64,000 nt of DNA from UBA1924 sp963976625 (GCA_963976625.1 CAXBLA010000001.1:163101-227100), one strand, 5' to 3'; shown: positions 24,645 to 34,345, counted from the stretch's first letter. Notes: generated by a model not told the origin, from the sequence alone. Numbers and translations are program-made.

Positions 24645-27422
24645 CTATTCATTGCCTTGATTGAGATACATTTGCACGCCCGGGTCTTTGAGGGAGCGGT
24701 CAAACTCGGCGAGCGTCTCCTCGATTCGCTTGATAATCGCAGCATAGTAGAGCTCAGTGTGGAAGAAATACTTCGCAACATCCGCATCGACCACCGAGAT
24801 CTTATCTTCGCCCATCTCCGGGGTGTGGAGGATCTTTCCGATGGAGAAGTTCGAGAGTGTGAGGGCACCCTCTTCGCCGTTGAGCTGGATGATCTTCTTG
24901 AGCATCAGTGCTCTCTGGAGCCGGAGGATGTCGCTCTGATTCTGAATGAGGATCGAGAAACGATCGATCCCCTCGGGTGTGGGCTGATTCATGTCCCAGA
25001 GCAGCTGCTGCCACGCGTCCCGGTTCGGACAGTCCACCAGGGCGATTTCAGGGATCGGCTCGCTGGCCAGGTCCTTGCGATCGAGCGAATCACGGGCGTA
25101 GGTGTAGGTGATCGCCAGGGCTTGGCCCGGGTTGCGTTCAAAGAAACTCTCGGGGGTGATCCCATCACCGAGCTTTGAGAGGGCATAGTTGAGGAAGCGA
25201 ACATTGTACCCCTCGTAGTCCTTGGCTTCGAAGTAGATAATGCGTTCAGGGTTTACCCGCTTGCCGACTTCGGTTCGTTTGATCATCTCGTAGATCATCC
25301 GCTGGACGAGGATCTCCTCGCCCGGGATCGTCTCGCCTGCGAACTCATCGAAGGGCGATGCGGTCGCGAACTCGAAGTTGTTCTTGATGAGTTCGCCGGC
25401 AAGTTGGCGGTAGATCATCAGACGCTTGTTTTCTTCGATAAACCGAAGATCGAACACATCCTCGGCATGAATCCGATAGGCATCGCGGAAGAGCTGGTTG
25501 CCCGTTGAGTCGAACATGTCGTCGTCTTTGGGCAGCGCCCGCGTGATCACATCATTATCGGGGAGCACATAGGGGGTCAGGACGATGATGACTTCTCGTT
25601 TGGTGGTCCGGGTCTGTTCGGAGCGGAACGCTGAGCCGATGAGCGGCAGGTCGCCAAGGAACGGGACCTTGTCCTTCGAGATCGAACGGTCCCGGCTCAC
25701 CAGCCCGCCGATGATGAACGGGGTGGTGTTGTCGATGCGGGCGTAGGTCTGCACGCGCCGTGTAGATATCGTCGGGGCTGAAGCGAGCAGGTCGCCATCG
25801 ATCGAACGGATCTCGAGGTCTCGCCCCGCGACCTGTGCCGAGACGACGGTGTCGATGAGCATGCTCACCTCGTCGCCCATCTCGGTGATCCGTGGACGGA
25901 TATTGAGCAAGATGCCCGTGGGGATGTACTTGAAGTTGAACGCCACCTTGTTGGAGTTGTTGAGCACACCCTCCTGGCTGGTCGCGATGGGGATGTCCTC
26001 GCCCACGCGGATCGTCGCCTGGCGATTGTTCATTGTGAGCACGCTCGGGCGAGAGAGCACCTCGGCCTTGCCTTCACGGATCAGTGCCCGCACTTTGGCG
26101 CCCCAGTCGATCCCGACATCACGCGAGTTGAGCGTCGAAGCCGTGACCGTATCGGCGACACCGGTGGGGGTGAGCGATCCGAGGAGGAAATCGACGGTGC
26201 CCTTTTTAAACGACCATTCAACCCCGAGCTCATCGAGCCCGGTCTCGCTGATCTCCAGGACCATGCCTTCAATGAACACCTGTCGTGCCGGGCGATCGAC
26301 ATAATCCGCGAGTAGCGAACGGACAAGGCTCAGCTGCTCTGGATGCGCAGGGTGGAAGAGCACCATCAGCTGCATACTCGGGCCCGCGTTGACCTGGGTT
26401 TCGAGCGTGCTGGCCGAGGTGGGGGTGGTGGTCTGTCCGAACGAGCCTCGGCTCTCTCCGGCCCCGCCCACAAGCCCCATCTGTTTGTCGGTGGGGGTGG
26501 GCATCTTGGTGACCATCGGGAGCTGGTTGAACTCGAGGGTCGCGGGCAATCCGCCGATGTCTGGCGTGGTCTTGATGCCCAAGCCCTTGAGCGCGTTAAT
26601 AGCACCGTCGGTGTCGACAAAGCTCAGCTGGATGAGCTGGCGATCGAGATCGGTCTGGGCGAGCTTGCCCCGCATGGAGTTGACCTGCGCAAGCCCGGTG
26701 GTGATCTGGGCATCGACGCCTTCAATGTGCGGGTTGGTGCTTGTCGATCCATCGGCAGCCACAACCACGCCCTGGATCCAGAGCTGGGGAAGCTGGGAGA
26801 TATAGTTGACGAACCCGAGCCGAAGGTAGGCCGTCGATCCATCTTCTTGCTCTCGGATCAGGCGCGGCCCGAACGAAACACCCTCCGGATACCCGCCCAA
26901 GGGGGCCATTTCTTCTTCGCTGCCGACACGGTAGCCCTGCTCGGTCTTAAACCGCAGGCTGATCGATGCGATCAGGTCATAGATCTCGGTTCGGCTTAAT
27001 CGCTCGAGGGCGACGAGCTTGCCGGCATTGGCCGGCATCGCGATGGTCGGGGGGACATCGGTTGTGTCTTCGGGCTGAGCGGTGATCGCGTTTGTAGCAC
27101 TCGATCGTTGGACGCGGTGTGTTGCTTCGGAGGTTGATCCGAGTTCTGAGCGGAGCAGGCGTTCATTGATCGAAGCGAGCACGCCCGGGGACACGATCGG
27201 CTCGTCGATCCCGCGGAGGGCCTGCGCGATCTGTGCAAGCCCTTCATCTGTGCCTTCTTCAATGACAATGCCGCCCGAGGCGCGGGCAGAATCGATCTCG
27301 ATGGTCTGGCTCAAGGATTGGTTCTGTGAACAGCCCATGACCCAGAGCGAGCCGAGCAGGGTGCCCAGAGCAATCCATGGGGTCCACGATGGTCGTCCCG
27401 AGCTCGCATCGCGTTCATCCAT
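24645..27422 (-). CDS. Lipoprotein secretin (GspD/PilQ family) with a long C-terminal extension
   Basis: A 925-residue protein. The N-terminus is a lipoprotein signal (LGTLLGSLWVMGC). After a 350-residue variable region with N-domain-like segments comes the secretin core. It is recognised by EVLSRPSVLTMNNRQATI, GILLNIRPRI, the pattern TYARIDNTTPFIIGGL, and the hallmark VPFLGDLPLIGSAFR followed by EVIIVLTPYVLP. Secretins form outer-membrane channels for type II secretion or type IV pili. About 290 residues follow the core, unusual in length and of unknown fold. ATG 27422 shares its A with the TGA stop of the upstream ABC exporter (TGATG). No gspE, gspF or pilM-P genes are nearby. Confidence 0.87.
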   Translation of the reverse strand: MDERDASSGRPSWTPWIALGTLLGSLWVMGCSQNQSLSQTIEIDSARASGGIVIEEGTDEGLAQIAQALRGIDEPIVSPGVLASINERLLRSELGSTSEATHRVQRSSATNAITAQPEDTTDVPPTIAMPANAGKLVALERLSRTEIYDLIASISLRFKTEQGYRVGSEEEMAPLGGYPEGVSFGPRLIREQEDGSTAYLRLGFVNYISQLPQLWIQGVVVAADGSTSTNPHIEGVDAQITTGLAQVNSMRGKLAQTDLDRQLIQLSFVDTDGAINALKGLGIKTTPDIGGLPATLEFNQLPMVTKMPTPTDKQMGLVGGAGESRGSFGQTTTPTSASTLETQVNAGPSMQLMVLFHPAHPEQLSLVRSLLADYVDRPARQVFIEGMVLEISETGLDELGVEWSFKKGTVDFLLGSLTPTGVADTVTASTLNSRDVGIDWGAKVRALIREGKAEVLSRPSVLTMNNRQATIRVGEDIPIATSQEGVLNNSNKVAFNFKYIPTGILLNIRPRITEMGDEVSMLIDTVVSAQVAGRDLEIRSIDGDLLASAPTISTRRVQTYARIDNTTPFIIGGLVSRDRSISKDKVPFLGDLPLIGSAFRSEQTRTTKREVIIVLTPYVLPDNDVITRALPKDDDMFDSTGNQLFRDAYRIHAEDVFDLRFIEENKRLMIYRQLAGELIKNNFEFATASPFDEFAGETIPGEEILVQRMIYEMIKRTEVGKRVNPERIIYFEAKDYEGYNVRFLNYALSKLGDGITPESFFERNPGQALAITYTYARDSLDRKDLASEPIPEIALVDCPNRDAWQQLLWDMNQPTPEGIDRFSILIQNQSDILRLQRALMLKKIIQLNGEEGALTLSNFSIGKILHTPEMGEDKISVVDADVAKYFFHTELYYAAIIKRIEETLAEFDRSLKDPGVQMYLNQGNE

Positions 27423-29473
27423 CAATCATCTTCCTTTGCTTTCCAGACCCCACTGGCGTGGCGATCGGTTGAGTTCGTATTCCTTGGATTTCCGCTGCTC
27501 TGGGGGGTGCCCTTCGCTTTGGGTTCACCCAGTGCCTGAACAGTGTTCTTCGGGGATGATTCGGATGTCTCAGAAGATCCCAAAGTGTTCTCACTATTCT
27601 TATCGTCCGAATCGGTCTGATCGGACAATTCTTCGTTGGTGGCGGCATCTGCGATAGGCGGGGTCTTGTTGGTACTGGGGATGACCGGCGCATCCGTGTG
27701 CATAATCGCCGCGGCCAAGCTGCCGTATTCACGCTCCATATAGTGATCGGGCTTGCCATTGAAGCAAACCGATCCCTCGCGGATGCAGATCACCCGATCA
27801 ACAAGCCCGAGCAGGTACGCCTCGTGGGTCACCATGATGATGGTCCGCTCGGGCATCTCCCGGGCGATGGTTTCCATGATCTCATGCGAGGCCTCGCGGT
27901 CGATTGAGGCGGTGGCCTCGTCAAAGATTAAGATCGGGCTTTCTTTGAGCAGGGCCCGGGCGAGGGTGATGCGTTGCTTCTCACCGCGCGAGAGCTCGAC
28001 CCCATAGTCGGCCAGGCGGGTCTCGAAGCCGTTGGGTAACCGGGCGATGACCTCGTCGGCCCCGGTGATCTTGCAGACCCGGTCCACATGCTCGCGGGTC
28101 GCGTCCTCGCGGGCGTAGCGGAGGTTCTCGTAGATGGTCGCGTTGAAGAGGAACACTTCCTGGAACGCGATGCCGATCGCCGAGCGGATCAGGCTCAATG
28201 GCTGCTCGCTCGCATCCTGGTCACCGATCCAGATCGAGCCCGATGTCGGGGCGATAAACCGGGGGATCAGGTTCATGGCGGTGCTTTTGCCCGAGCCGCT
28301 CGGGCCGGTGATCGCCACGCGTTCCCCGGCTTTGATCCGGAAACTCACATCATGAAGCACTTCGCTGGCATCGTCGTACCCGAAGCTGACCTGCTTGAAC
28401 TCGATATCGCCCACCAGATCCGCGAGGGCGGCTTTCGTCCCCGAATCACTCATGACCCCCTTGTCATGGATGGGCTCGTCGAGCATGTCAAAGACCCGGC
28501 TCACGCTCGCAGTGGCTTTGGATGAGTGCCCGACGCCGCTGATGATCTCGAGGATGGACGGGTAGAGCATCATGACATACCCGAAGAACATCATGAACTC
28601 CCCGCCCTTCATATGGCCCTTGATCACCTCGAAGGCACCGTACGCAAGGAGCATGATCGTCCCGAGCCCGACGAGTAGGTCGGCCGTCACTTTCTGGGCG
28701 AAGTGGTAGCGCTGCGATTTGATCTGGCTCTTTCGGCTCAGATCGATCGCTTCATGGAAGGTCGCGCTCTCACGGGCCTCGGCCGAGAAACCTTTGACGA
28801 CCTCGATCCCGAGGAACTTCTCGACCACACTGCCGTAGGCGAGCGATAGATTCTCTTGGGCCTCGGAATGGCTTGAACGGATCGGGGCGCGGAAGAAGCG
28901 GTAGGTGACAAACTGCAAAGGTAGGATGATGATCGAGGCCAATGCCAAGCGGATATTCATCACACAGATCACAACAATGAGGATTTGAAACTTGAGCAGG
29001 TTGAGCATCAGCAGCGGGGACTTGTCCTGGATAAATGTCTGGATTTTGTAGGTATCGTCCATCACGCGGGCGACAACCCGCCCTGGCTGGTTTGAGCGAT
29101 AGAACTTGAGGCTCAGCTGCTGGAGATGGTCAAAGAGCTGCTTGCGGAGCGAGAAGCACACATCCTCGCTGGTTCGCAGCGAGAGCATGCGGCTCATATA
29201 GAACAGCACATTGCGGATCACATAGGTCAAGAAGAGCCCGATCAGGATGATCCCGAGGAGCTGCCATTGACCGCCGAACCGGTCTGTATTGCTTGAGCCC
29301 GTGAACACATCGTCGATGAGCAGCTTGATCGCGAACGGTGGGGCGAGATCGGTCAGTGCGAGCAGGATGAGCAGCCCGATGACACCGAATAACCGCCCGG
29401 AAAATGGACGCAGAAGTCCAAATAATCCTGGGCTCGAGTTTTCGTTGAAATCTGCATCCTCGTTCGGGCGCAT
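27422..29473 (-). CDS. ABC exporter, fused membrane and ATPase domains (MsbA-type)
   Basis: A 683-residue half-transporter. Six membrane helices occupy residues about 20-320, with FYRSNQPGRVVARVMDDT in the usual coupling region. The ATPase has Walker A GPSGSGKSTAMNLIPRF, a Q-loop in IGIAFQEVFLF, signature LSRGEKQR (canonical LSGGQ altered), Walker B ILIFDEATASID and switch His in VTHE. Family members export lipids or peptides. The last 90 residues are Ser/Thr/Asn/Asp-rich and look disordered. It is translationally coupled to the secretin gene downstream. Such coupling suggests an export pathway spanning both membranes, but no adaptor (HlyD-like) gene is seen. Confidence 0.9.
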   Translation of the reverse strand: MRPNEDADFNENSSPGLFGLLRPFSGRLFGVIGLLILLALTDLAPPFAIKLLIDDVFTGSSNTDRFGGQWQLLGIILIGLFLTYVIRNVLFYMSRMLSLRTSEDVCFSLRKQLFDHLQQLSLKFYRSNQPGRVVARVMDDTYKIQTFIQDKSPLLMLNLLKFQILIVVICVMNIRLALASIIILPLQFVTYRFFRAPIRSSHSEAQENLSLAYGSVVEKFLGIEVVKGFSAEARESATFHEAIDLSRKSQIKSQRYHFAQKVTADLLVGLGTIMLLAYGAFEVIKGHMKGGEFMMFFGYVMMLYPSILEIISGVGHSSKATASVSRVFDMLDEPIHDKGVMSDSGTKAALADLVGDIEFKQVSFGYDDASEVLHDVSFRIKAGERVAITGPSGSGKSTAMNLIPRFIAPTSGSIWIGDQDASEQPLSLIRSAIGIAFQEVFLFNATIYENLRYAREDATREHVDRVCKITGADEVIARLPNGFETRLADYGVELSRGEKQRITLARALLKESPILIFDEATASIDREASHEIMETIAREMPERTIIMVTHEAYLLGLVDRVICIREGSVCFNGKPDHYMEREYGSLAAAIMHTDAPVIPSTNKTPPIADAATNEELSDQTDSDDKNSENTLGSSETSESSPKNTVQALGEPKAKGTPQSSGNPRNTNSTDRHASGVWKAKEDD

Positions 29474-29634
29474 GGATCTCCGTTCCGTCCTGAGAGTTCA
29501 GGGTATTGAAGTGTATGGTACCGACTAGATCGTCCATATGCACGCGAAATATTGCCCCTGAATGCATGGAATCACAGATTTCTTTCCTCTGGAGCATAAT
29601 TGGAAGTTGCCATAAGACACAGCGATGTACGCAT

Positions 29635-29663
29635 AAAAACCGCCCCATGAATCCATGGGGCGG
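29635..29663 (-). terminator. Rho-independent terminator after the second S8 protease gene
   Basis: On the minus strand a perfect 10-bp stem (29654-29663 with 29640-29649, CCGCCCCATG/CATGGGGCGG) has a 4-base loop and is followed by TTTTT (29639 to 29635). It is 27 bases past the stop codon at 29690. Confidence 0.88.
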
Positions 29664-29689
29664 CTGAAGAAACGAAGTCTGTAGATCAA

Positions 29690-32635
29690 TCAGTTGCCTG
29701 GGATCACGCCGATCGGGCGTGAGATACCGCCACCGGTGACAGGGCGACCACCAACAGCCCGTGGGTCGTCTGCATCACAGAAGCCCGGGATCCAGATCGC
29801 CTGATAGATGGCCATGTCGCCGTAGGTGATGTCGCCATCGCCGTTGAGGTCAGCGAGTGGATCGCCCGAGAGGAACCAGAAGATGTACATGCGGATGTCT
29901 GCAACCTCAATGATCCCGTTGCCGTCGAGGTCGGCTGGGCAAGAAGTGTTAAACACCGGGCATCCTTCGGAAGGTGTGAGCCCTTCGTCGGTTGCAAAGA
30001 TACGCAGCTGGAACTCAACCAATGAAAGCTCTTCATGGTCCGGGTTTCCGGGCATACCGAATGGGCCGAGGTAGGTCACTTCTTCAAGACCGAGGTCAGC
30101 GGGATCAAACGGATCTGCGCGGGGGGTGCCCTCTGGGCTTTCCTCGTTTGGACGGAAATCCTGCATGACCAGCTGCCATGTGCCGCCGGAGAGTTCGTTC
30201 CAGTTCTTGTATGTTGTGAAGGTGTAGTTGGTGTAGGTGCCGTCGTCACCGCGTGGGAGCGCGATCGGAGAAATCGTGCCCTGCGGGCTCACGAGGGCGA
30301 GCAAGAGGTCACCAACGCCTTCGCCAGAGAATGTCAGTGCGATTTCGACACTTTCCACTCGGAAGTTCTCACGAACACAGGCCAAGTCATAGGTGAATCG
30401 CTCGCCGGGGACGAGACGGTTGATGTTCGTGTTGTCGTTTTCGGCTCGAACAAACTCGAATGTGGCGTCTTCGATCTCCACATCTTCAACCTCAACAATA
30501 CCAGAGTTGAGGACAAACAATGGCTTGACCGGGGTCCAGTTCTGAGCGGCGGCGACCGCGGCTTGAGCATTCATAATGCCGAAGCCGTATTCATCGCTGT
30601 GACGCACATCTGCGGTGTTGGTAGACCAGAAGGTCGGGGTTGGTCCCGGATCATCATCGTCGGTTTCACCTAGATCAAGAATAACAGAAGGCCAGTAGCT
30701 GGCGTTCGAGTCATAGTTGACCACCGTCGAGGTCTGCTGGATGATGTGCTGCATGTCACGGATGGTCAGGCTCGGGTTGGCTTCGAGCATCAAGGCCATG
30801 ATGCCCGAGGCTACGGGGGCTGCCGCACTGGTCCCATTAAACATGCAGGTTTCGCTATCAGGAACGAGATAGTCATTTTGTAGAAAATTTACCTCGCCCA
30901 CGCCAAAGACTCCGTTGGCATCAAAGGTGATGGTATTGCAGTTGATTGGTACCGCAGCGCTGGCATCTTGATCATCGCCGTTGATTTGTTCCAGCGTGGA
31001 AACCCCAAGCCCAAAGGTTGCTGGGAACCAGCCGGCGGTTGGTGGTGCCGGTGTAAACTCGTTGTTGAGAATGGTGTCTTGAGCGTATGCAGAAGCGAAG
31101 ACGCCCGTTCCTGTGGTGGAGTATCCAGAGATCGCGTTGCTCATGCCGACCGAACCGATCGCAAAGGTTCTCGACAAGCTGGCTCTGCCGTTGTATTCAA
31201 CGCGATCACCGATTGTTCCGCTATGACGGCTCAGAAGCCCAGTAGCTCCCGTGAGTATGAACGCATCCGGCATGCCGTCTGCAGGAGCGGTGTCCGCAGA
31301 GTCAACGGCGCTAATATCAAGGTACCCGTACTGCGGCGCACCGTCTGTCACACCGATGCCGGGGAGGCTGATCGCGTTGCCCATGGCCAAACGGCCAAAT
31401 CCTGTGAAGTGGCTGCCGTTGCCAGCGGCGAAGACAAAGACTCGTCCTTTCCCGCCGCGACCCAAGCGAATACCACGATCGAGCCCGATCAGCTCTGGTC
31501 GGGCGATGCCCGCGTGGGTGACCTGCGGAATATCGATTTCGAAATCATCATCGGTTCCTTCGACGAGGTATTTTCCGATGCTGTTGATAGGAAAGGACTC
31601 ATTCGCCGGGCCGTATGAGCCATTCATAATATGGATGTTGTCCGACTCATGTGAATAAGCCGTGCCGTTGATCAGCGAGTTGCCAAACCGAAGGCTGGCG
31701 AGCTGGGAACCATATGCGACACCGGAGCCCGCAAGCCCGTTATTCCCCTCGGCGGCCACGAGCCCCGCGACGCTCACGCCGTGGGAATAGCCTTTGTCGA
31801 ACATAAAGGTCGGCTGCGAGAGCGCGAAGTTGAGCTGGTTGGCCAGATCAGGATGGATGTCACGATCGGCTGGGACGGTTGGATCGCCGCCTTCTGGGGT
31901 GTGATAAAACGCGTTGCCGCCCGCTTCGTGGATACCGACCACAACGCCGGCCCCGGTGATCCCGCTGTCGTGGACTGCTTCGATCTTGTGATCATTGCCG
32001 ATGAAGCCAGCGTAGTTGTTGGTGATGTGCCACTGGTTTGGTGCGGACGGATCCGCGGTCAATGCCTTGGCTTCGGTCTGTCCTTCGTAGACCACCTCGG
32101 CCCATTCGACGCCGGGGAGATTGGTGATCTCATTGGCGAGGTTCACGGCGTTCTCAACCGAGCCCGCATCAACGACAAACACGGTGGACTCATCGAGGAA
32201 TCGGCTGTAGGTGTTGGCGCCAGCACGATCGAAGCCCATCGCCTGAGCCACCTGCTTGATTGCGGCTTTGAGCTCCTGTTCGCTCTTCACGCCAACGACG
32301 ATCTGTGAGTAGAGGGTGTGCTCGATGGTGCGTTCTGGGAACTTGGCATCGGGCGTGATGATTGCTTTGGACGATCGCCAGCTTGGGCGCTCGACCAGGT
32401 ACTTCACATTGGCCTCGGAGCCGGTCTTTGCTCTAAGGATTTTCGAGCCTTGGGCATTTGTGGCTTGCTTGGAGCCGAGTTCAACCTGCGAGCCCGAAAG
32501 CTTCGGGTCCTGATCGGCTTGGGCGTTCATCGTCCCGACGCCGACCACCATCCCCGCTAGCGTAAACAGGGAAAGAGCGGCGATCTGGGGTTGGTACAAA
32601 CGAGAGCGGGGCGATTTCTGAGAGCCAAAATTCAT
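29690..32635 (-). CDS. Secreted S8-family protease with P domain and dockerin-like C-terminus
   Basis: A 981-residue protein starting at ATG 32635 with GGAG 6 bases upstream. The signal peptide is IAALSLFTLAGMVVGVGTMNAQA. An S8 catalytic domain has His285 (GYSHGVSVAG) and Ser603 (FNGTSAAAPVASG). The strand that should carry the catalytic Asp reads VVVGIHEAGG, so the Asp position seems to be Glu237. A proprotein-convertase P domain follows (SVEIALTFSGEGVGDLLLAL, LSGGTWQLVMQD). The end has dockerin-like repeats, DLDGNGIIEVADIRMYIFWF and DLNGDGDITYGDMAIYQAIW. It is an exported, probably surface-associated protease; activity is uncertain because of the Asp change. Confidence 0.85.
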   Translation of the reverse strand: MNFGSQKSPRSRLYQPQIAALSLFTLAGMVVGVGTMNAQADQDPKLSGSQVELGSKQATNAQGSKILRAKTGSEANVKYLVERPSWRSSKAIITPDAKFPERTIEHTLYSQIVVGVKSEQELKAAIKQVAQAMGFDRAGANTYSRFLDESTVFVVDAGSVENAVNLANEITNLPGVEWAEVVYEGQTEAKALTADPSAPNQWHITNNYAGFIGNDHKIEAVHDSGITGAGVVVGIHEAGGNAFYHTPEGGDPTVPADRDIHPDLANQLNFALSQPTFMFDKGYSHGVSVAGLVAAEGNNGLAGSGVAYGSQLASLRFGNSLINGTAYSHESDNIHIMNGSYGPANESFPINSIGKYLVEGTDDDFEIDIPQVTHAGIARPELIGLDRGIRLGRGGKGRVFVFAAGNGSHFTGFGRLAMGNAISLPGIGVTDGAPQYGYLDISAVDSADTAPADGMPDAFILTGATGLLSRHSGTIGDRVEYNGRASLSRTFAIGSVGMSNAISGYSTTGTGVFASAYAQDTILNNEFTPAPPTAGWFPATFGLGVSTLEQINGDDQDASAAVPINCNTITFDANGVFGVGEVNFLQNDYLVPDSETCMFNGTSAAAPVASGIMALMLEANPSLTIRDMQHIIQQTSTVVNYDSNASYWPSVILDLGETDDDDPGPTPTFWSTNTADVRHSDEYGFGIMNAQAAVAAAQNWTPVKPLFVLNSGIVEVEDVEIEDATFEFVRAENDNTNINRLVPGERFTYDLACVRENFRVESVEIALTFSGEGVGDLLLALVSPQGTISPIALPRGDDGTYTNYTFTTYKNWNELSGGTWQLVMQDFRPNEESPEGTPRADPFDPADLGLEEVTYLGPFGMPGNPDHEELSLVEFQLRIFATDEGLTPSEGCPVFNTSCPADLDGNGIIEVADIRMYIFWFLSGDPLADLNGDGDITYGDMAIYQAIWIPGFCDADDPRAVGGRPVTGGGISRPIGVIPGN

Positions 32636-32677
32636 TGATATCTCCAATGGGGGAGTTGTGCAGACTGATAAGCCACC

Positions 32678-32683
32678 AGTATA
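32678..32683 (-). promoter_or_regulatory. Possible -10 element (TATACT) of the second S8 protease gene
   Basis: TATACT on the minus strand lies 43 bases upstream of the start codon. No good -35 is seen at 16-18 bases. The same hexamer appears upstream of tRNA-Gly and of the cardiolipin synthase-like gene. Confidence 0.3.
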
Positions 32684-32875
32684 GGGCATTTGGATGAAAA
32701 ACGCTCTTGAAAGTGGGTGAAATCTGCTGGGGGTGTCCGGCATGCACGCGGGACGATTCGGGATGAGAGGGACAGCACACCCCCTCGATGTGTTGATATA
32801 CGCACGAAGAAACGCTCTGGTTGCGTGATTCTTGCAACAGACCGCCGAGATTCAGGCGGAAATCATGCTGCCGTC

Positions 32876-34345
32876 TTACACTGTCGGCGATGTCATCGAT
32901 CGAGGATCAAGAAGATCGTTGAGCTGGTCCGCGTCGAGCAGATTGAGTTCGAGCGCCAACGCTCGGACCGTTTTTCCTTCCGCAAACGCCTGATAGGCGA
33001 GCTTGGCCGAAGCATCATAACCGATGACCGGTACAAGGCTTGTACACATCGCCAGGCTGCCCTCGATCAGCTCAGCACAGCGATCATGGTCTGGCTCGAG
33101 CCCCTGGAGCAGCTTCTCGTTCATCGTGTTGCACGAGCCCGCGAGGATCTTGATCGAATCGAGGACATTGGCTGCCATCATCGGCATCGCCACATTGAGA
33201 TCCAAGAGCGACCCCACGCCGCCCATGCCGCCGGTGGTGACGGCGGTGTCGTTGCCGATCACCTGGCACGCGCCCATGACCACGGCTTCGCAGATCACCG
33301 GGTTCACCTTCCCGGGCATGATGCTCGAGCCGGGCTGCACGGCGGGCAGCTTGAGCTCGCCGATCCCGCAGCGCGGGCCAGAACCCAGCCAGCGGATGTC
33401 ATTGGCGATCTTCGACAGGCTCACCGCGATGGTCTTGAGGAGCCCCGAAACCTCGACGATCCCGTCCTTGGCGTGCTGAGCCTCGAAGTGGTTGCTTGCT
33501 TCGCGGAAGGCGATCCCGGTGGTGTCAGTCAGGTGAGCCGCGACGAGCCCTGAGAACTTGGGATGGGTGTTGATCCCAGTGCCCACGGCTGTGCCGCCGA
33601 TGGCCAGTTCGCCCAGCGTATGCAGGGCCCGGTGGAGGCGTTCTTCGGCGTGGTGCATCTGCGAGGCGTACCCGCTGAACTCCTGCCCGAGCCGAATTGG
33701 CGTCGCGTCCTGGAGATGTGTCCGACCGATCTTGACCACTCCGTCCCAGGCCTTGGCTTTGGCATCGAGTTCCTTGGCCAGGCTGGTGACGGCTGGGAGC
33801 AGGGTTTCCTTGATCTGCACAGCCGCGGCGATGTGCATCGCGGTGGGGAAGGTGTCGTTGGAAGACTGGCCCATGTTCACATCGTCGTTGGGGTGGATTG
33901 CCCGCTCGCCCTTGAGATACTCGCTGTCCTTGCTCGAGCCCACGGGGACGCCGTTGGCGATGCAAACGAGGTTGGAGACCACCTCGTTGGTATTCATGTT
34001 CGTTGAGGTGCCGCTACCGGTCTGGAAGATGTCGATTGGGAAGTGTCGGGCGATCCCGCCACGGTCTTCGAGCCCGGCGAGGATCTGATCGCACGCCGCG
34101 GTGATTGCTTCGGCCTTGGGGCCGCTGAGCTTGTCGAGTTCTTGATTCGATTTGGCCGCGGCTGATTTGAGCATCGCGAACGCGCGGATCATGGTTTCGG
34201 GCACCGGAACGCCCGAAATCGGGAAGTTGAGCACCGCACGCTGGGTCGAGGCGCCGTAGAGCACATCGGCCGGGACGGGCATCTCGCCCATGGAGTCTTT
34301 TTCGATGCGGGTTTGGGAATCAGCGGTGGGGGTGGTTGCGGGCAC
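32876..34345 (-). CDS. fumC: Fumarate hydratase class II
   Basis: This enzyme hydrates fumarate to L-malate in the TCA cycle without an iron-sulfur cluster. Signatures: FQTGSGTSTNMNTNEVVSN, MGQSSNDTFPTAMHIA, GRTHLQDATPIRLGQEF, GGTAVGTGINTHP, and the superfamily signature GSSIMPGKVNPV. Length of 489 residues is slightly above the usual 465. The start is GTG at 34345, supported by AAGGAG at 7 bases. It is divergent from the transglutaminase-like gene and followed by no close partner, so it is probably monocistronic. Aspartase is related, but the residue pattern fits fumarase better. Confidence 0.93.
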   Translation of the reverse strand: MPATTPTADSQTRIEKDSMGEMPVPADVLYGASTQRAVLNFPISGVPVPETMIRAFAMLKSAAAKSNQELDKLSGPKAEAITAACDQILAGLEDRGGIARHFPIDIFQTGSGTSTNMNTNEVVSNLVCIANGVPVGSSKDSEYLKGERAIHPNDDVNMGQSSNDTFPTAMHIAAAVQIKETLLPAVTSLAKELDAKAKAWDGVVKIGRTHLQDATPIRLGQEFSGYASQMHHAEERLHRALHTLGELAIGGTAVGTGINTHPKFSGLVAAHLTDTTGIAFREASNHFEAQHAKDGIVEVSGLLKTIAVSLSKIANDIRWLGSGPRCGIGELKLPAVQPGSSIMPGKVNPVICEAVVMGACQVIGNDTAVTTGGMGGVGSLLDLNVAMPMMAANVLDSIKILAGSCNTMNEKLLQGLEPDHDRCAELIEGSLAMCTSLVPVIGYDASAKLAYQAFAEGKTVRALALELNLLDADQLNDLLDPRSMTSPTV

